From Syntrophobacterales bacterium (GTDB lineage: Bacteria; Desulfobacterota; Syntrophorhabdia; Syntrophorhabdales; Syntrophorhabdaceae), in NCBI GenBank assembly GCA_031274925.1, contig JAISPL010000028.1, forward strand, positions 1 to 64,000: 64,000 nucleotides of DNA, written 5' to 3'. The notes beneath the pieces are model-generated. The model had not been told where the DNA came from. It did not search any database and saw only the letters and a list, made by a program, of their open reading frames with translations. A program made the position numbers and the translations under genes. Of this stretch, positions 1-8,754 are shown in pieces. How positions within the stretch are numbered: position 1 is the stretch's first letter; each line of letters opens with the position of its first letter.

Positions 1-11
1 GTTCTTGCATC

Positions 12-119
12 TCATTCAACAAAGTTGAAGCCGCATTCTTTACAACGAAACCGCTGCTTACCCCTTACTATTCCATTTTTTATAGTTCGTTCTGAGTCGT
101 AATTCTTACACTTCGGCAT
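12..119 (-). pseudogene. IS1-like transposase N-terminal zinc-finger fragment (InsA-type), nonsense-truncated
   Basis: A 35-codon frame begins with ATG after a GGAGGT ribosome site and reads like the start of InsA-type proteins of IS1-like elements, with the signature KNGIVRGKQRFRCKECG. The family normally carries two CxxC knuckles. Here the first knuckle has Cys4 but Tyr7 where the second Cys is expected, while Cys26 and Cys29 are kept. The frame stops at TGA, but the codons after the stop (Asp-Ala-Arg-Thr) continue the family pattern, so the TGA probably replaces a Gly codon by a single base change. The element runs off the left edge of the window, so the rest cannot be judged. Inactivation is inferred; family membership is by motif recognition. 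Confidence 0.65.
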
Positions 120-150
120 AATACACCTCCAATAAGAGGAGGTGTATTAT
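118..150. promoter_or_regulatory. Perfect 13-bp hairpin masking the ribosome site and start of the IS fragment
   Basis: Positions 118-130 and 138-150 are exact reverse complements separated by a 7-base loop. In the minus-strand transcript the 3' arm contains the GGAGGT ribosome site and the first two bases of the start codon of the transposase fragment. Such hairpins in insertion sequences block translation of transcripts reading in from outside; that role is inferred here. It could also be part of an inverted-repeat end of the element. Confidence 0.55.
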
Positions 151-466
151 AAATATATCGCTATGTAAATATTCTCGAAAATATTAGTATGGTTTCGTGT
201 AGCCACTGTTTGAAAAGCCACCCTCCCCCATCTACAAATTCTCTTTTCTCCCGGCTTAAGCAAACCTAAGAGGTCCTCCACCCACCCGCTTAGTGGCATC
301 TCCTGCAACGAGGAGACGATCGGCTTCTCAAGGACACACACAGGCTTCCACCCCCTGCAGGCAAGATTCCAGACTATGTTAAGACAACCCGCCAACGAAA
401 GTGGCCTTCCGTGCATCCGGTTGGATTTTATCAGCGCAATTCGCTATAGTTAGGGCGGAGGTCACA
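151..466. other. Gene-free stretch
   Basis: No convincing gene, RNA or repeat seen. The last bases (about 453-460, GGGCGGAG) are the ribosome site for the MATE gene. The open frame on the minus strand here has no recognisable protein features. Confidence 0.4.
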
Positions 467-1858
467 TTGGACAAAGAATCGGGGAAAGATTTGACGGTGG
501 GGAGTGTTCCTAGACATCTCCTCCTCTTTTCCGTGCCTATGCTGATAGGCAACGTGATGCAAATCGGATATAGCATGGTCAACACCATATGGGTCGGTCA
601 TTTGGTGGGAGAAGATGCCGTTGGGGCCTCTGGAGTCAGCTTATTTATCCTTTTCGTACTCATGGGGCTCGTAATGGGTATGTCAATGGGCTCCACCATA
701 CTCGTCGCTCAATATTACGGTGCAAAAGACTACTCCATGGTCGGGAAAGTGGTAAATACGTCGTTTGTCCTCGCCCTCATACTCGGTGGAATCCTTACCA
801 TAGCGGCCATACTGTCGGCCGACCCCCTGTTGAAAGCCATGGATACACCCCCTGAGAATTTCGCCATGGCATCAAGTTACCTCAAGATAAGCATGCCCGG
901 GTTTATTCTCATGTATTTGAGCTTTCTCATCAATTCCATTTTACGGGGGACAGGTGATACAGTGACCCCGCTCATATTCATGTCTGTGGGGATAGTGTTA
1001 AATGCGGTCCTTGACCCTTTCTTTATCGGCGGCTTCGGTCTTTTCCCGTTCCATGGCCTCGATGGGGCAGCTTATGCTACGCTTGTGTCGCAGACGGTAG
1101 CGTTGGGGATAAGTTTTCTGTATCTTAACCGGAGAAATCACCTGGTGGCGCTCCATCCCGGAAGACTAACCATGGACAGGCATGTTACATTTCTACTCTT
1201 CAAGATCGGTCTTCCCTCAATCATTCAGCAGTCCCTGGTTTCCATCAGCAGTCTTTTCATCACAACCTTCGTAAATGCCTTCGGCAGCGCTGCGACCAAT
1301 GCCTTCGGTGCAGTGGTACGCGTCGACATGCTAGCATTTATGCCTTCCATTTCCATGAGCATGGCCGTTTCCGCCCTTACAGGCCAGAATCTCGGCGCCC
1401 TCAAGCCCGAAAGGGTAAGGGAAGCGTTCAGATGGGGAATTGTCATGACATCGGCCATAACAATCCTCATATCGTTCGTCGTTGTCTTCCTCGCGAGACC
1501 GATACTGACCATCTTCGGCCTTGGTGGCGATCCAAAAGTGATGGATATAGGAGTTACATATCTCCGTATGGTAGGCTCATGCTACCTGTTTTTCGGTATA
1601 ATGTTCGTATCAACCGGTGTGATTAACGGGGCAGGTCATACTATGATTACCATGGTCTTTTCGCTTTTTTCCCTGTGGGTAGTACGGATACCCGTCTCAT
1701 GGCTTCTCACGAAAACCATCCTCGGAATAAAAGGGATCTGGATAGCCGTGATGCTCAGCTTCGTGGTAACCATGGCTATAAACCTTGCATATTACCGCTC
1801 CGGAAGATGGAAAAGGACAGTAATAACCACACCTGCCGCCATAACTTTTATGGATTGA
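467..1858 (+). CDS. MATE family efflux transporter
   Basis: Integral membrane antiporter of the MATE (multidrug and toxic compound extrusion) family, expected to export cationic compounds in exchange for Na+ or H+. The 463-residue product shows the usual two-lobe layout with about 12 hydrophobic segments. The first lobe begins near residue 15 with the pattern PMLIGNVMQIGYSMVNTIWVG, and the second lobe repeats it near residue 245 (GLPSIIQQSLVSISSLFITTF). The start chosen is TTG at 467, six bases after GGCGGAG; a longer frame from GTG at 401 would add 22 non-hydrophobic residues with no ribosome site. It stands alone between transposon remnants. The substrate cannot be told from sequence. Confidence 0.9.
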   Translation: MDKESGKDLTVGSVPRHLLLFSVPMLIGNVMQIGYSMVNTIWVGHLVGEDAVGASGVSLFILFVLMGLVMGMSMGSTILVAQYYGAKDYSMVGKVVNTSFVLALILGGILTIAAILSADPLLKAMDTPPENFAMASSYLKISMPGFILMYLSFLINSILRGTGDTVTPLIFMSVGIVLNAVLDPFFIGGFGLFPFHGLDGAAYATLVSQTVALGISFLYLNRRNHLVALHPGRLTMDRHVTFLLFKIGLPSIIQQSLVSISSLFITTFVNAFGSAATNAFGAVVRVDMLAFMPSISMSMAVSALTGQNLGALKPERVREAFRWGIVMTSAITILISFVVVFLARPILTIFGLGGDPKVMDIGVTYLRMVGSCYLFFGIMFVSTGVINGAGHTMITMVFSLFSLWVVRIPVSWLLTKTILGIKGIWIAVMLSFVVTMAINLAYYRSGRWKRTVITTPAAITFMD

Positions 1859-1972
1859 CAAACGCTCAGGAGACAGACGCTAAGTGCGTTCTCATAAATC
1901 TCTTTCTGGAGGGCGGGTGAGGAGGTTCTTCAGGCATCCGTTATTGAGGCAATCTTTCAAAGTACAGTATCT

Positions 1973-2239
1973 TTACACCAAGCCAAAGGTTCGGGTTTTA
2001 CAAGAGCCCTCTGGAGCACCCCCCGTCATCCCCCACCTTTCTAACTTATCTGCTGCTCTCCTATGTTCCCTCGGTGACTTCATCTTAAGCCCCTTGTGAG
2101 GATGATTCTCGTTGTAATCTTCAAACCAGGAAGAGAGTATTTCCATCACTCTTAAACGTCTTGGCTCGAGAAATACCTCCTTCTCTGCACTGACGTAATA
2201 ACTTCTAGGCTCATCTTTTTTCTCCTGGTTATAGTACAA
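1973..2239 (-). pseudogene. IS3-family OrfB transposase, C-terminal remnant
   Basis: The open frame carries the conserved tail of the IS3 OrfB integrase core, SWFEDYNENHPHKGL, followed by MKSPREHRR. The aspartates of the catalytic triad would lie upstream and are deleted; the residues before about position 33 are only the OrfA region read in another frame. The frame extends past the probable element end at 2012, so its last residues are probably flanking DNA. Not expected to be functional. Confidence 0.6.
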
Positions 2240-2315
2240 GTGCTAGGGCTATGACTACAACCTATTTTTGGATTTATGAGTGTCCTGTTAAAAAAAGGGG
2301 GGGGACTGCAGTACA
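2012..2315 (-). mobile_element. Internally deleted IS3-family element
   Basis: On the minus strand a left end TGTACTGCAGTCCCCCCC (2315 downward) resembles IS3-family termini. It is followed by a ribosome site AGGAG and an ATG at 2214 that opens an OrfA-like start (MSLEVITSVQRRRYFSSQD) and stops soon after. Directly downstream, in another frame, comes the C-terminal part of OrfB (SSWFEDYNENHPHKGLK, then KSPREHRRAADKLERWG). A C-rich sequence at about 2012-2026 (CTGGAGCACCCCCC) is a plausible opposite end. The central transposase with the DDE residues is missing, so the element is about 300 bp and cannot move by itself. No clear target duplication was found. Confidence 0.6.
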
Positions 2316-2502
2316 TGTCCCATAGTTTTTCCCTTCTTAAGTGAGGGTATGGTATACGCCATTACTCATAGGGGGGGGTAGACAGTCCGAGTAAAACAAG
2401 TATTTAAAATTACCTTTGGCATCCTTAATCGTAGCATTCCTTTGGATGAGCCTTCTTAAATCTGCGCCTACTCGCGTGCGGCCGGAGAGGAAACCTATTG
2501 AG

Positions 2503-3720
2503 TTACTGACGATATTCCTGTAAGAAATCAGCCATCCGTTTGGCTACGATACTTATTTCCTCTACAGTGGGCAGGAATACGATTCTGAAGTGGTCCGGCG
2601 CGTGCCAGTTGAACCCGGTTCCTTGGACCATAAGTACTTTCTTTTCGATAAGGAAATCAAGGAGGAATTTCTGGTCATCATGGATGGAATACATCTTGAC
2701 ATCAATTTTGGGAAATACATAAAGTGCGCCCATAGGTTTCACGCATGTGATCCCCGGAATGGAGGCGAAGCTGTTGCACGCTGCTTTCCTCTGCTCGTAC
2801 AGTCTGCCGCCAGGTGAAACTAGGCGGTGTAGGCTCTGATACCCGCCCAGGGCTGTTTGAATGACAAGCTGGGCTGCCATATTACCGCACATCCTCATGC
2901 TTGACAGTATATCCAGACCGTCGGTCATGTAGTCTTTTGCGGCTGCCTTTTTTCCACTCACAATCATCCAGCCCGCACGCAGGCCGGGAATGCGGTGAGA
3001 CTTGGACAGGCCGTTGAAAGTCACAAATACTATGTCTTTGGAAAGCGATGCGACCGGGACATGAGTCGCGCCGTCGTAGAGAATCTGATCATATATCTCA
3101 TCGGCAAATATGATCAGTTCATGCCTTTCGGCTATGTTTACTATATTAAGTAGAGTATCTCTTGAATATACCGCCCCCGTGGGGTTGTTTGGGTTGATGA
3201 GAACTATACCTCTCGTTCTGGGAGTGATTTTTGATTCCATATCTTTGAGGTCCGGGTTCCAATCGGATGCCTCATCGCATACGTAATAAACGGGTTTTCC
3301 GCCGGACAGAGTTATCGCGGCGGTCCAGAGCGGATAATCAGGCGATGGAACAAGCATTTCGTCGCCATCGTTCAAGAGTCCCTGCATAGCCATCATTATC
3401 ATCTCTGAAACTCCGTTGCCTACATAAATGTCCTCTATCTCGACCCCTTCGATTCCTTTAAGCTGACATTGTTGCATAATTGCCTTTCGTGCAGGGAAAA
3501 GGCCTTTCGAGTCGCCATATGCCTGGGCTGACTTTATATTTGCCGTTAAATCACGGATGATCTCGTCAGGAGCGCTTATTCCGAAAGCAGGTGGATTTCC
3601 GCTGTTCAATTTGATAATGGTGTACCCTTCTTCTTCAAGGCGTTTTGCCGCATTCAGAAGAGGGCCTCGAATTTCATAACATATGTTGTTCAATTTTGTG
3701 GATTTCGTGATCTTACGCAT
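2503..3720 (-). CDS. PLP-dependent class I aminotransferase, alanine aminotransferase-like (AlaA/YfbQ type)
   Basis: Cytosolic fold-type I aminotransferase, 405 residues from ATG at 3720. The sequence shows NPNNPTG at about 176-182, the cofactor-contacting FADEIYD near 205-211, the Schiff-base lysine K240 in NGLSKSHR, and GLRAGW immediately after. The N-terminal pattern (KLNSGNPPAFG, QAYGDSKGLFPAR) matches the AlaA/YfbQ group that makes alanine from pyruvate and glutamate, but related enzymes act on other amino acids, so the substrate is inferred. The frame can be extended 36 codons upstream; the ATG at 3720 is preferred because the family similarity begins there and AGGA/GGAGG lies 8-15 bases upstream. 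It appears to be a single-gene unit. Confidence 0.85.
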   Translation of the reverse strand: MRKITKSTKLNNICYEIRGPLLNAAKRLEEEGYTIIKLNSGNPPAFGISAPDEIIRDLTANIKSAQAYGDSKGLFPARKAIMQQCQLKGIEGVEIEDIYVGNGVSEMIMMAMQGLLNDGDEMLVPSPDYPLWTAAITLSGGKPVYYVCDEASDWNPDLKDMESKITPRTRGIVLINPNNPTGAVYSRDTLLNIVNIAERHELIIFADEIYDQILYDGATHVPVASLSKDIVFVTFNGLSKSHRIPGLRAGWMIVSGKKAAAKDYMTDGLDILSSMRMCGNMAAQLVIQTALGGYQSLHRLVSPGGRLYEQRKAACNSFASIPGITCVKPMGALYVFPKIDVKMYSIHDDQKFLLDFLIEKKVLMVQGTGFNWHAPDHFRIVFLPTVEEISIVAKRMADFLQEYRQ

Positions 3721-4163
3721 AGAATTATTCCTGTTTCCTCCAGCTTCTCTTATGTTCGTGAGACATCTCTGAATATTATTCAAGAAACAGTGCTCTTTGT
3801 CAATGGGTGCTTGGTCACCTTCAGACAAAAAGGAGCAAGTGTGTTGTTCAGTCTGTTTGTCTTTATAATTTTACAGACTTATTCTCAGGTTTTCTTGAGC
3901 AACGATTACACAACTCTTCCGCTTCTTCTCTGCTTGAGGTGTTTTTCTCGTACTACTGATACCGAAATTGGAAGTATTCACAAAAATTCGTGTAGTCACG
4001 CTTCTTTAGATAGTCCTCCTGCAGTTCACGGCAGCGATTCAATCTTCCCTTTGTCTCAAAACTCTAGAGTAGGCGCAGATATGAAGATCTTTTTTGCATG
4101 AAGGAGAATCGTTCTTGAAGGATACCTTGCAAGGATTGAGGAGAGTCGTGCGCTTGGGACATT
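3721..4163. other. Intergenic stretch without recognised gene
   Basis: About 440 bases, AT-rich, between two minus-strand genes. I looked for riboswitch, tRNA and terminator patterns and for coding similarity in six frames and found nothing convincing. It should contain the promoter of the aminotransferase and the end of the upstream transcript. Confidence 0.35.
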
Positions 4164-4796
4164 TCATCGTAGCCTCTCGAGAAGGACTCTAAGATTGGGG
4201 ATAACCCGGCTGTCGCCGTTGCCGTCGGCGCAGAGATGATAAGATTCAATGCCGAGCCGTGACGGTGCCTCAAAGTCAAAAATCCGGTGGTCGCCCACGT
4301 GGATGATCTCATGGGGGGAGACGCCAAGGTCATTGAGGAGTCTTGTATAGAACGAGTCCCCTTTTTTCACTATCTTGTAATCGCTCGTTGCCGACACGAT
4401 GGTACTGAAGTGGCGGCCTATATCGGTGTGCGAGACTTCTTTCTCCACGAATATACGAGCCGCGTTTGAGGCGATAACCAGGATGTAGTTCTCCTGAAGT
4501 GTCTCAAGAACCTCCCGGACAAACGGAAGAAGGCTGATGTACGGTTCATACCGGTTTAGCAACTCCCCGGAGGATACAGGCAGATCAAAGCGTTCAAGCC
4601 AGTAATCTATGTCATACCATTCGAGTTTCCCGTCCCCTACAGTCCCGTACTCCTTCTGGGTAAGAGTCTTAGCCTCTTCAAGGGAGATGTCGTACCTGCG
4701 GGCGAAAACTTCGGGAAGCCCGTGATTCCAGACCATATCTCCATAAATACCGTCCACGAGTGTCCCATCAAGATCGAAAGAGAATATTTTTTTCAT
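4164..4796 (-). CDS. HAD-superfamily hydrolase (phosphatase)
   Basis: A 210-residue HAD-fold hydrolase, probably a small-molecule phosphatase. Motif I is FDLDGTLVD at residues 7-15 (nucleophile D8, acid/base D10), motif II is the VIASNAAR stretch (Ser/Asn), motif III is likely the lysine pair in DYKIVKKGDSFY, and motif IV is HVGDHRIFDFEAP with two acidic residues. The insert between motifs I and II is helical as in the C1-cap subfamily. The start at 4796 places motif I at the very N-terminus, as usual. A longer frame overlaps the upstream rlmD and is unlikely. The physiological substrate is unknown. Confidence 0.8.
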   Translation of the reverse strand: MKKIFSFDLDGTLVDGIYGDMVWNHGLPEVFARRYDISLEEAKTLTQKEYGTVGDGKLEWYDIDYWLERFDLPVSSGELLNRYEPYISLLPFVREVLETLQENYILVIASNAARIFVEKEVSHTDIGRHFSTIVSATSDYKIVKKGDSFYTRLLNDLGVSPHEIIHVGDHRIFDFEAPSRLGIESYHLCADGNGDSRVIPNLRVLLERLR

Positions 4797-4839
4797 GGAG
4801 TCATTATACCACGACAGCAAATGGTTTTTAAAGAGGCTG

Positions 4840-6204
4840 CTATCGTTCAACAAGAGCAACGGTCTCCAGATGGCCGGTCTGGGGGAAGGCATCGAAAGGC
4901 ACAACTTTTCGAAGAACGTAACCGTATTTTGTGAGATTATTAAGGTCACGGGCAAGGGTAGATGGGTTGCACGATACATAGACTATTTTCCCGGGCTCTA
5001 TCCTAGCTATGAGATCACACCCCTTGTTGCTGATGCCGCCTCTCGGAGGGTCAATCACGAGAATCTCTGGTTTTGCGGGAAGACGACTGCCCACCCGTTC
5101 AACCATGCCTTCAATGAAAATGCAGTTTTCTATGCCGTTGATCCTCGCGTTCTCACGAGCATTGGCAATGTTGTCGGGATTAGAATCGACCCCGGTCACT
5201 TTGTTTGTTCTCCTTGAAAACATCATTTCGATCGGTCCCATCCCGCAATAGAGTCCCAGAACCCTATCCTGAGGACCGGGCTGGCCAAGTTCCATGGCGG
5301 CTTGATAAAGGGTCTCTGCAATCCTTGAATTTGGTTGGAAGAAAGATTGAGGATATATTCTGAACGTGAGACCGCCCAGCGATTCTTCGATGAAGCGCTT
5401 GCCAAAAAGGTGCTCCTTCTTTTCGTAGAGGCCTGCATCCGACCTGCGGGTGTTGATGGCCCGCCACAGACTTACAACCTCAGGGGCTTTATTACTCAAC
5501 ATACGCCACAGGTCTTGCATATTCGGCAATATACCTCGCGACGTTTCCAATATGACCATCACCTCATCCGTCGTTTTTGATTCTTTAAGTACCAGACGCC
5601 TGAGCAATCCCTTTTTTGTGGCCTGGTCATAAGAAAGAAAACGATGTCCATTGAAGAAGTCCAGAATCGGTGGAAGAATTTTCTCGACGCAATCACTGAA
5701 GGCGAGACATTTTCCAAGAGATATTACCTTGCCTTCGTAATCCATTTTCTGCCATGCCCCCTCTCGCAGTCCGGCAATGAGGCCGTATTCATCCTTTCCG
5801 AAAGCCATCTCCACTTTGTTTCGGCTGAAATAATGCTGTGGTGAGGGCACAATAGGGAGCATGGCAATTGACGCGGTGTCCATGTGGCCTATCCGGGCAA
5901 GTGTTTGTACAAGGTGGCGCTCTTTCACTTCCAGCTGTTTGCGATATGACATGTGCTGGAGAGTACAACCTCCGCAAAGGCCGAAATAAGGGCATGGTGG
6001 TTGCCGCCTGTCTGGAGAAGGTTCTTCAATCTCGAATATCTCGCCGTAAGAAAACCTTTTTTTCTGTCCGGTGACCTTGATTTTCAGCCTGTCGCCAGGA
6101 ACGGCCCCGGGAACGAAGAAAACGAAGCCGTCTTTCCTTCCCACACCGTAACCGTCAGGAAGGGCCATATCGACAATTTCCAATGAGAGTTCCGTGAATT
6201 TCAT
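4840..6204 (-). CDS. rlmD: 23S rRNA (uracil-5-)-methyltransferase, RlmD/RumA family
   Basis: SAM-dependent m5U methyltransferase of 454 residues. It has an N-terminal TRAM-like RNA-binding domain (about 1-60), a [4Fe-4S] site with C71, C77 and C80 in CPYFGLCGGC and a fourth Cys probably at 166, and a Rossmann methyltransferase domain with LGLYCGMGPIE (SAM binding). The catalytic cysteine lies in VYVSCNPSTLARD, near residue 412, with DPPRGG before it. Family members methylate U1939 or U747 of 23S rRNA; assignment among RlmC/RlmD/paralogues is not certain. It starts four bases after the stop of the unknown 143-residue gene, suggesting coupled translation. Confidence 0.88.
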   Translation of the reverse strand: MKFTELSLEIVDMALPDGYGVGRKDGFVFFVPGAVPGDRLKIKVTGQKKRFSYGEIFEIEEPSPDRRQPPCPYFGLCGGCTLQHMSYRKQLEVKERHLVQTLARIGHMDTASIAMLPIVPSPQHYFSRNKVEMAFGKDEYGLIAGLREGAWQKMDYEGKVISLGKCLAFSDCVEKILPPILDFFNGHRFLSYDQATKKGLLRRLVLKESKTTDEVMVILETSRGILPNMQDLWRMLSNKAPEVVSLWRAINTRRSDAGLYEKKEHLFGKRFIEESLGGLTFRIYPQSFFQPNSRIAETLYQAAMELGQPGPQDRVLGLYCGMGPIEMMFSRRTNKVTGVDSNPDNIANARENARINGIENCIFIEGMVERVGSRLPAKPEILVIDPPRGGISNKGCDLIARIEPGKIVYVSCNPSTLARDLNNLTKYGYVLRKVVPFDAFPQTGHLETVALVER

Positions 6205-6208
6205 CGGG

Positions 6209-6640
6209 TCAGGAACAACTACAATCGTCTGTCTTCGTCACTTCCAGACCGTATGTTCGGGCATTGTCATAGAAGGGCGAGATTTTTATATCAAACTCGC
6301 TTCCGGACCAGGTCTCAAAGGCCAGGAAGTCCTGATGTTTTTCAATGGGGACACCGTGTTCGTCGAAAATAACCACAGCAATATGGGCCAGTACCTCATA
6401 GGATCTGGTGTTGGAAATGTCACCCATAACTCTTGTCCAGAACGTGGAGGCGATCTGAGCGTGGTACGCAGGTAACAGTCTCGGAAAAGCGTGATTTCCC
6501 AGCTTCAGGTCTGGGACTGTTTTTACGAAAAAAAGTTCGGGCGGTCTCTGAATACCAGCCGGGCAGTTTTTATTCTTATCATACACTAAAGCGATTTCCT
6601 CTGCCAAATTTCTTTCCGAGGGGCAGATCTCGAAGTCCAA
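6209..6640 (-). CDS. Hypothetical protein, 143 residues
   Basis: I do not recognise this protein. It begins with TTG at 6640, nine bases after AAGGA, and ends four bases before rlmD, so it looks like the gene ahead of rlmD in one operon. It is soluble, with no signal peptide or membrane segment, and ends in an unusual DDCSCS tail with two cysteines near the C-terminus. The residue composition is mixed and protein-like. The position suggests, but does not show, a link with RNA modification or with the HNH protein encoded just upstream. Confidence 0.55.
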   Translation of the reverse strand: MDFEICPSERNLAEEIALVYDKNKNCPAGIQRPPELFFVKTVPDLKLGNHAFPRLLPAYHAQIASTFWTRVMGDISNTRSYEVLAHIAVVIFDEHGVPIEKHQDFLAFETWSGSEFDIKISPFYDNARTYGLEVTKTDDCSCS

Positions 6641-6688
6641 GGGTATGCTTCCTTATTTGTTTTGAGGGGAGGCATGGTTTATCTCAAA

Positions 6689-7027
6689 TTAACGATTATC
6701 TTCGCTGAGATAATCGCCGAGCATGCCCCTGGTGTGTTCCTCGTCGTGGCAATATACGCAGAGGTTCTCCCAGTTGGAACCGTCGGAAGGGTTGTAGTTA
6801 TGGTTCCCGTCTTTATGGTGGACAGTCAGGAGGTGCCTGTCTTTGTAATCAAACTCCCTCGCGCACTTCGCGCAGATGAGGCCATGAATTTTGAGAGACT
6901 GTTCCCTGTAATCATTTTTTGAAGCGCTCATGGCTTTAAGTTCTCGCACAATTTCGTCGACGGATTTACCGCCTTCCTTTCCAGGCTGCCCTGATTTGCA
7001 TCTCACTGTGTATCGTTTATTCCTCAT
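6689..7027 (-). CDS. HNH nuclease family protein (YajD-like)
   Basis: Small 112-residue protein with a complete HNH fold: a CAKC knuckle (in GLICAKCAREF), the core HHKDGNHNYNPSDG with the paired histidines, and NLCVYCHDEEH carrying the second CxxC and a final His. This layout matches the YajD group of stand-alone HNH proteins, whose cellular role is poorly known. The N-terminus is basic (RNKRYTVRCKSG), as in nucleic-acid binders. It lies upstream of the 143-residue unknown and rlmD on the same strand, with 48 bases between. It is divergent from hisS. Confidence 0.8.
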   Translation of the reverse strand: MRNKRYTVRCKSGQPGKEGGKSVDEIVRELKAMSASKNDYREQSLKIHGLICAKCAREFDYKDRHLLTVHHKDGNHNYNPSDGSNWENLCVYCHDEEHTRGMLGDYLSEDNR

Positions 7028-7188
7028 CTCTCAATCCCTTAAAGATCAGCCTTATTCCACAAGTATAACCCATAGCGAAGAAGATTGCCATACCGGGATA
7101 GAGGCATGGAAGGGCTTTTTTCCTTTAAAACAGTGGGTATTTATGTTAATAATGAGTTATCTTAGATTAGTTGTTACAGAGGAAGAAG

Positions 7189-8445
7189 ATGGCAAAGATA
7201 CAGACGTTAAGAGGGTTTAGGGATATATCGGGCGAAGAGATTGAGAGGTTTCGCATTATTGAACAGGTTTCGAGAAAATACTTTGATCTCCTGGGCTTGG
7301 CGGAAATAGAGGTTCCTGTCTTGGAGAGAACTGAACTCTTCGTTCGAAGCATAGGGGATACCACAGATATTGTGGAAAAAGAAATGTTCACCTTTACCGA
7401 CTTAGGTGGAGACTCAGTGACGCTGAGGCCTGAGGCCACTGCGGGGGTGGTGAGGGCTTATCTGCAAGCTGGTTTGTATGCAAAGGAACGGGTCAGCAAG
7501 CTATTCACCATGGGACCTATGTTCAGACATGAAAAGCCTCAGAAAGGGAGATTTAGACAGTTCCGTCAGATTGATGTTGAAGTCTTCGGCAGCAGCGATT
7601 CGCTGATTGATGCGGACCTTCTCTGGATGATTTCTCTCATACTGGGAGATTTGAAAATAGCCAACTACAGCATTGAGGTGAACAGTGTGGGATGTCCCCG
7701 GTGCAGAGAGGACTTCAGAGGAAAAGTTATAAGCTACTTTGAGACAAAGAAAGATGAGTTGTGCGGCGATTGTTTGAGGCGTCTCTATCGGAACCCGCTC
7801 AGGATTTTTGACTGCAAACATGAACATTGCATTGAGGTAAGCCGGCAGTCCCCGTTTCTTTTCGACAGTCTCTGCGATTCGTGTAAAGACCATTTCGATG
7901 CTTTTCTCACGCACCTCAATGAGTTCGGTGTTGTGGTTACAGTAAACAAACGTCTTGTGAGGGGACTTGATTACTACACGAAAACCGTGTTCGAGTTTAC
8001 TTCCGGTGATCTGGGCGCTCAGCGGGCTTTCATTGCAGGAGGCAGATACGACAATCTCGTTGAGGAAATGGGAGGGCCAAAGACGCCAGGTACAGGGTTT
8101 GCCATAGGAATGGAAAGACTGGCCATGCTTTCAGGGGCCACGATAGCGATGAGAGATCCTGTCTATTATTTTGCGTATGTCGGAGAGAAGGCGAAGAAGT
8201 TTGTGATCCCCGTACTCAGGGCCTTTGCGGACAATGGATTATCGCTCCGGTATGACTACGAGGGAAAATCACTTAAGTCTCAAATGAGATACGCAGACAG
8301 TCTGAAGGCTGATTTTGTTCTGATCCTCGGGGATGATGAGATTAACCGCGGAGTGGTGACACTGAGAAACATGAAGACTAAGGCCCAGCGGGAGATTCCT
8401 CTTGATCCTTCAAGAATGCCCGTCGAAGTTACGAAACTGGTTTGA
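7189..8445 (+). CDS. hisS: Histidine--tRNA ligase
   Basis: Class II aminoacyl-tRNA synthetase that charges tRNA-His, 418 residues. Motif 2 is seen as MFRHEKPQKGRFRQF, the histidine-binding signatures are LVRGLDYYTKTVFEF and AGGRYDNLV, and motif 3 is GTGFAIGMERL. An anticodon-binding alpha/beta domain occupies the last ~90 residues. The start chosen is ATG at 7189, six bases after GAGG; a TTG at 7171 in the same frame is less likely. A CxxC pair in the insertion region (GCPRCRED and CGDC) suggests a metal-binding knuckle in the insertion domain, as in some bacterial HisRS. Monocistronic by context. Confidence 0.95.
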   Translation: MAKIQTLRGFRDISGEEIERFRIIEQVSRKYFDLLGLAEIEVPVLERTELFVRSIGDTTDIVEKEMFTFTDLGGDSVTLRPEATAGVVRAYLQAGLYAKERVSKLFTMGPMFRHEKPQKGRFRQFRQIDVEVFGSSDSLIDADLLWMISLILGDLKIANYSIEVNSVGCPRCREDFRGKVISYFETKKDELCGDCLRRLYRNPLRIFDCKHEHCIEVSRQSPFLFDSLCDSCKDHFDAFLTHLNEFGVVVTVNKRLVRGLDYYTKTVFEFTSGDLGAQRAFIAGGRYDNLVEEMGGPKTPGTGFAIGMERLAMLSGATIAMRDPVYYFAYVGEKAKKFVIPVLRAFADNGLSLRYDYEGKSLKSQMRYADSLKADFVLILGDDEINRGVVTLRNMKTKAQREIPLDPSRMPVEVTKLV

Positions 8446-8754
8446 TCGTATACTTTGCCTCATGGAGTGTTCCGACCATCTTGTCCTACTTCTCCACCCA
8501 ATCTATCATTTCCCCTCATACACACAATGCTATAGAGGAGGAATGATATTCAAAACCTGTAAGGCGTTTGCGCCCCTGCGCTGGTCTTTCCGGATACTAT
8601 CCCCATAGGCAAGGAAAAGATAATCAGATACGAGAAGACGACGAAATTGTTGTAAATTATAACTCACATGCGACATTTTCTACACAAAGAAAAGATTTTG
8701 GTTAATTTTTGTGTAGCCATTTTACATTATATTTACTAAAATAATTCAGAACTC
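8446..8754. other. AT-rich intergenic stretch
   Basis: About 300 bases between hisS and a broken gene. No gene, hairpin or RNA recognised. The last 120 bases are strongly AT-rich. Confidence 0.35.
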
